Origin: SAR324 cluster bacterium REDSEA-S27_B3
GTDB taxonomy: Bacteria; SAR324; NAC60-12
Reading direction: 5' to 3'
Assembly: GCA_001627865.1 (NCBI GenBank)
Contig: LUQO01000031.1
Location: forward strand, 1 to 64,000
Length of the DNA: 64,000 nucleotides
Part shown: piece by piece, positions 60,669 to 64,000 of the stretch
Position numbering within the stretch: position 1 is the stretch's first letter
How the letters are laid out: the number at the start of each line of letters is the position of its first letter
Made by a program: the position numbers and the translations under genes
The notes under the pieces: model-generated
Databases searched by the model: none
What the model was told of the DNA's origin: nothing
Seen by the model: the letters and a program-made list of their open reading frames with translations, nothing else

Positions 60669-61646
60669 CTATTCAAGAGCATCATTAATCGCGTCCTTTA
60701 CAAATCCTGACACCATTTTTTTTCTAAAGCCCAAGGTCATATCTGTATTATCCATCGGCTTGGCTAATTTAGCAGCAGTCTGCGCGGATGTTTCTATTAT
60801 TTCAGCTGAAAGCTTTTCTCCAGTCAGAATTTTTTCTGCCTCCAATGCCCTTTGCGGACAAGAAGCCACTGCGCCTAAAACAATTCGAGCGCTTGTGCAA
60901 ACACCTGCTTTGTCCAGTGACAAAGCTGTAGCAACACTCAGAACAGGGAAATCAATTGAATCCCTTCTTCGCATTTTGTTGTAGCTCATAAGCCAGCCCT
61001 CATGTGAAGGAATGTATATAGAAACCAGCAACTCATCATGAGTTTTGTTTAGATAGTCGATTCCATCATTCAGATAAAAATTTTCAGCTGCAATTATTTT
61101 TTGGCCATTCCGGCCAGCTAAACGATATTCCGCATTCAATGCCACAGCAACAGGAGCACAATCTGATGAAGATACTGCTAAACATACGGGGCTGCTCCTT
61201 GCTACCCAGCAAATGTCACCATCTTTTTTCAGGCAAAAACCCAATGCTTTCCTCCAGGGGTATGTTTGATTGTAATATGTGCAGCGAGTGTCCAGACATA
61301 AATTACCTCCAATTGTGCCCACATTTCTCAATTGTGGAGCTGAAACTAATGATGCCGCATTTGCCAGCGCGGGATAAAGCTTCTGAATTTCCGGATGGTT
61401 GGCCACCTCATTTAATGGAATTCCGGAACCAATCGTCATCCCATTATCAAAATCAATCGAGTTAAGTTCTTTCAGTTCATGCAGTCCAATCAAGTATTGC
61501 GGCGTGTACTGCCGACGTTTCATATTTGGATAAAGGTCTGTTCCACCGGCAGCATACATTGCATCATTCCCAAATCTGGCTTTAAGCGCTACTGCTTCCG
61601 GAATACTTTCTGGAGAGTAATATTCAAAGGGAGGTAATCGTAACAT
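60669..61646 (-). CDS. hcrB: Molybdenum hydroxylase FAD subunit, 4-hydroxybenzoyl-CoA reductase beta-like
   Basis: This is the medium, FAD-binding subunit of a xanthine-dehydrogenase-family enzyme. From ATG 61646 (Met before LRLPPFEYYSPES) it has 325 residues with the FAD motif YAAGGTDLYPNMKR and NVGTIGGNL. A cysteine-rich insertion with Cys122, 138, 146 and 155 lies in mid-protein. The spacing matches the extra [4Fe-4S] cluster of 4-hydroxybenzoyl-CoA reductase beta, which other members lack. The longer frame to 61751 overlaps the large-subunit gene heavily, so I reject it. It lies 25 bp after the large-subunit stop. Confidence 0.88.
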   Translation of the reverse strand: MLRLPPFEYYSPESIPEAVALKARFGNDAMYAAGGTDLYPNMKRRQYTPQYLIGLHELKELNSIDFDNGMTIGSGIPLNEVANHPEIQKLYPALANAASLVSAPQLRNVGTIGGNLCLDTRCTYYNQTYPWRKALGFCLKKDGDICWVARSSPVCLAVSSSDCAPVAVALNAEYRLAGRNGQKIIAAENFYLNDGIDYLNKTHDELLVSIYIPSHEGWLMSYNKMRRRDSIDFPVLSVATALSLDKAGVCTSARIVLGAVASCPQRALEAEKILTGEKLSAEIIETSAQTAAKLAKPMDNTDMTLGFRKKMVSGFVKDAINDALE

Positions 61647-61671
61647 GGATATATCAGTTAATGTCAATTTT

Positions 61672-64000
61672 TCACTGTGGAGGTTCCACATAAACAGGTT
61701 CCGGAAATACAACATCAGGGAATTTTGTTGGTCCGATTCGTCCGATTTCACCGTTCTTTGCTTTTTTTGCAGATTTTATATTTTGCAAACCTTTATATAT
61801 TTTCTCGGGAGTAATCGGCACCTCATCCACCCTCACACCGACTGCATTGTAAATGGCATTTGCGATAGCAGGCATAATCGGCAGTAATGGCCCCTGTCCA
61901 GCCTCCTTTGCTCCATAAGGACCTTCAGGATCATTTGTTTCTACCAAAATAGTTTCAATTTCAGGCATGTCCAGAGAGGTAGGACTTTTGTAATCCAGCA
62001 TAGAAGGATTTTTATGCAGTCCGCCAATATCGCTTTTCCCCGGACGATAAACCTGTTCCTCCATCATTGCCTCACCAAGTCCCATATAAACACTTCCTTC
62101 AACCTGTCCGATCACCAGTTTTTCATTGATTGCCTGTCCAATATCATGCGCAATCCAAATTTTATCAACACTATACCAACCGCTTTCAGAATCACAGCTT
62201 ACTTCAGCAACACAGGCTGAATAACTGTAATTAGGCGAAGGGCCAACTCCGGAACCCTTATAATCTCCTCCATGGCGAGGAGGAGTATAGCTCCCGACTG
62301 AGCCAAGTGTGCCATATTTTGTTTCCGCCCATTGGACTGCTTCGACGAATGTTGTCAACTCTCGGGAACCATCCTTCAGGGATATTTTATCATTTTTGAT
62401 TGTCAGATCTTCCACCTCTATTTTCAGCACTTCGGAGGCTGCAGAAAGGATTTGTTCACGTAATGGTTTTACTGCTTCAATTGCGGCATTGCCTGTCATC
62501 AAAGTAACACGGCTCGAATAACTGCCCAGATCAACTGGTGTTAGATCAGTATCAGCAGTAACTATGATTACATGCTGTAAATGTATTCCCAATTCCTCTG
62601 CCACAATTCCCGCCAGAATCGAGTCTGAACCCTGCCCAATATCCACACTTCCGCAAAAAACTGTTACCCCTCCACCACGGTCAATTTTAATTTGCACTCC
62701 GGAATGAGGCATTTTGTTCCAGTAAATGGGAAGTCCTGCCCCGCTTAGATAAGAACTGCAGGCCAGTCCAATGCCTTTTTCCGGAAGCATATTTTTTCTC
62801 TTCATCCCGAACTTAGAGGCTAGAGTTACTTTACGGATGCATTCATCCAAACCGTTGGTAGTTACAGTAAGGTGATTTACAGTTTTACTGTTGCTGGGAA
62901 CGAGGTGCCTCAAACGTAATTCTGCCGGATTAACACCCAAATCTTCCGAAAATTTGTCAAGCAAAACTTCCAGTGCAAAACGTGGCTGTGGTGTGCCGTG
63001 TCCTCGTTTTGGACCACATGGAGCCTTGTTGGTGAAAACCCGCATTGCTTCAAATTTATAATTTGCTATCGGATATGTAACGGTCTGCAATGCGCCGGTG
63101 TAAAAAGTACTGGCAACGCCGTAACTTCCGTATGCTCCTCCATCCAGAAAATTACGAAAATGCAAAGCAGTGATCGAACCGTCTGATTTGATTCCTGCTC
63201 TGACCCACATTAAAACAGGGTGTCTTCCTCTGTGTGTGTAAAAAACTTCTTCACGAGTCAGTGTAAGTTTAACCGGACGTCCTGAAAGCATGGCCAGTTT
63301 ACATACAACAATCTCATGCTGAAAAGGGTCTGTTTTTCCGCCAAACCCGCCGCCAACAGGAGTGGCAATTACTCTTATCCTGCTGGCAGGCATTTCCAGA
63401 ACTTTTGACAAGGTCCGGTGTACATAATGTGGAGTTTGAGTTGAAGACCACAAAGTCAACCGGTTATTTGAACCCAGTTGAGCAACTGCCGAGTGCTGCT
63501 CCAATGGCAAATGGGTGCTGCCCTCGTAATAAAATAACTCTTCCCTGAGATGATCTGCCTGACTGAAACCTGATTCAGTGTCGCCAAATTCCAGTGCAAC
63601 TTTCTTATGAATATTACCCTGCGCGGCATATTGGTGAATTTGGACTTTTTCTTCTGCCAATCCTTCTTCAATGGAAAGGATGGATGGCAATGGTTCATAT
63701 TCTACAACAATGTCTTCCAGTGCAGCCTCTGCTGTTTCTTCATCAATGGCCGCAACAGCTGCTACAGGATCACCGACCATGCGGACTTTATCCACGCATA
63801 ATGCTGTTTCATCCTGGCTGACCGGTAAAATTCCGTATGGAACAGGTAAATCCTTTCCGGTTATGGCTGCAATCACTCCCGGACGTTCCAGGGCAGGACT
63901 CACATCAATGCTTTTTATCAGCGCATGAGCATGGGGACTGCCCAGCATTTTTGCATAAAGCATCCTTGGCAGGAAAATATCATCAGCGTAAACCGTTTCG
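61672..64000 (-). CDS. hcrA: Molybdenum hydroxylase large subunit, partial (5' end beyond the window)
   Basis: The frame remains open to the window edge; the codons before the internal Met read ETVYADDIFLPR and join the conserved RMLYAKMLGSPHAHA, so the gene is cut off. The 763 residues seen contain the molybdopterin-binding segments: GGGFGGKTDPFQHE, the TREEVFYTHRGRHP block, PCGPKRGHGTPQPRFALE, DIGQGSDSILAGIVAEELG, the GSYSSRVTLMTGNA-like cofactor loop and the late ETNDPEGPYGAKEAGQGP. With the adjacent HcrB-like subunit, an aryl-CoA reductase is more likely than xanthine dehydrogenase. A [2Fe-2S] subunit gene is not visible. Confidence 0.9.
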   Translation of the reverse strand, partial: ETVYADDIFLPRMLYAKMLGSPHAHALIKSIDVSPALERPGVIAAITGKDLPVPYGILPVSQDETALCVDKVRMVGDPVAAVAAIDEETAEAALEDIVVEYEPLPSILSIEEGLAEEKVQIHQYAAQGNIHKKVALEFGDTESGFSQADHLREELFYYEGSTHLPLEQHSAVAQLGSNNRLTLWSSTQTPHYVHRTLSKVLEMPASRIRVIATPVGGGFGGKTDPFQHEIVVCKLAMLSGRPVKLTLTREEVFYTHRGRHPVLMWVRAGIKSDGSITALHFRNFLDGGAYGSYGVASTFYTGALQTVTYPIANYKFEAMRVFTNKAPCGPKRGHGTPQPRFALEVLLDKFSEDLGVNPAELRLRHLVPSNSKTVNHLTVTTNGLDECIRKVTLASKFGMKRKNMLPEKGIGLACSSYLSGAGLPIYWNKMPHSGVQIKIDRGGGVTVFCGSVDIGQGSDSILAGIVAEELGIHLQHVIIVTADTDLTPVDLGSYSSRVTLMTGNAAIEAVKPLREQILSAASEVLKIEVEDLTIKNDKISLKDGSRELTTFVEAVQWAETKYGTLGSVGSYTPPRHGGDYKGSGVGPSPNYSYSACVAEVSCDSESGWYSVDKIWIAHDIGQAINEKLVIGQVEGSVYMGLGEAMMEEQVYRPGKSDIGGLHKNPSMLDYKSPTSLDMPEIETILVETNDPEGPYGAKEAGQGPLLPIMPAIANAIYNAVGVRVDEVPITPEKIYKGLQNIKSAKKAKNGEIGRIGPTKFPDVVFPEPVYVEPPQ

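Noticed and set aside
1-64000. CRISPR array, insertion sequence, integrase, prophage or rRNA operon
   Set aside because: I looked for regular repeats with spacers, transposase motifs, phage structural genes and rRNA sequence and found none.

Overview
The window looks like chromosomal DNA from a diderm (Gram-negative) bacterium of broadly proteobacterial type. It carries LolA, an LptF/LptG permease, Lgt, several lipoproteins with lipoboxes, an RND pump, an IHF-type protein, RecD and a sigma-54 response regulator. Base composition is moderate (my estimate is 40-45% GC). Genes are tightly packed on both strands, many with ATGA or short overlaps. There is no insertion sequence, prophage, CRISPR array or rRNA operon. 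A marine deltaproteobacterium/SAR324-like source is possible, but this is a low-confidence guess from gene content only.

Layout. 1-6.9 kb: a tRNA-Arg, a tRNA-dihydrouridine synthase, recD, an exported ankyrin-repeat protein and a large unknown protein. 7-12 kb: a co-directional run of a broken ilvD, lutB, lutC and lhgO (hydroxy-acid oxidation). 12-15.5 kb (minus strand): a GT61 glycosyltransferase, an rfbB remnant, small exported proteins, a tandem DUF3015-like pair and a short HPF. 15.8-24.4 kb (plus strand): a Cpx-like envelope module made of an LTXXQ lipoprotein, a YceI-like protein, a lipoprotein metallo-hydrolase, an OmpR-type regulator, its sensor kinase, an RND adaptor and an RND permease. 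A GTTAC-N5-GTTAC element lies in front of it. 24.5-28.9 kb: a higA-like antitoxin gene without a normal start codon, rnhA, ytfJ-like, serS, gatA and an acyl-CoA-binding protein. 29.3-33.4 kb: an orphan NtrC-type regulator, rsgA, a DciA-like protein and yqgE.

33.4-48.1 kb (minus strand) is one long, nearly gapless series read as secA, valS, a Gfo/Idh/MocA oxidoreductase, an LptF-type permease, lolA, a fused APC-EIIA-TrkA_C transporter, rph, lgt, cbiB, cobU and aroB. 48.3-56.8 kb holds a lipoprotein, an isoaspartyl peptidase placed 3 bp after an exported TPR-CHAT protease-like protein, an ABC-F ATPase and another unknown protein. 56.9-64 kb holds acetoacetyl-CoA synthetase, a small membrane protein, an IHF/HU protein, a HAD phosphatase and two subunits of a 4-hydroxybenzoyl-CoA-reductase-type molybdenum enzyme. 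The larger of these runs off the window.

The most unusual signals are four. The palindrome TCCGGA (usually TTCCGGA) is strongly over-represented across the window, in several reading frames. The RND adaptor appears to lack its whole alpha-helical hairpin. An internal deletion with a frameshift breaks ilvD. The Cpx-like module has a matching candidate operator. Several loci (ilvD, higA start, rfbB fragment, adaptor hairpin) point to recent deletion or decay, or to assembly error. Reads across these junctions would decide which.
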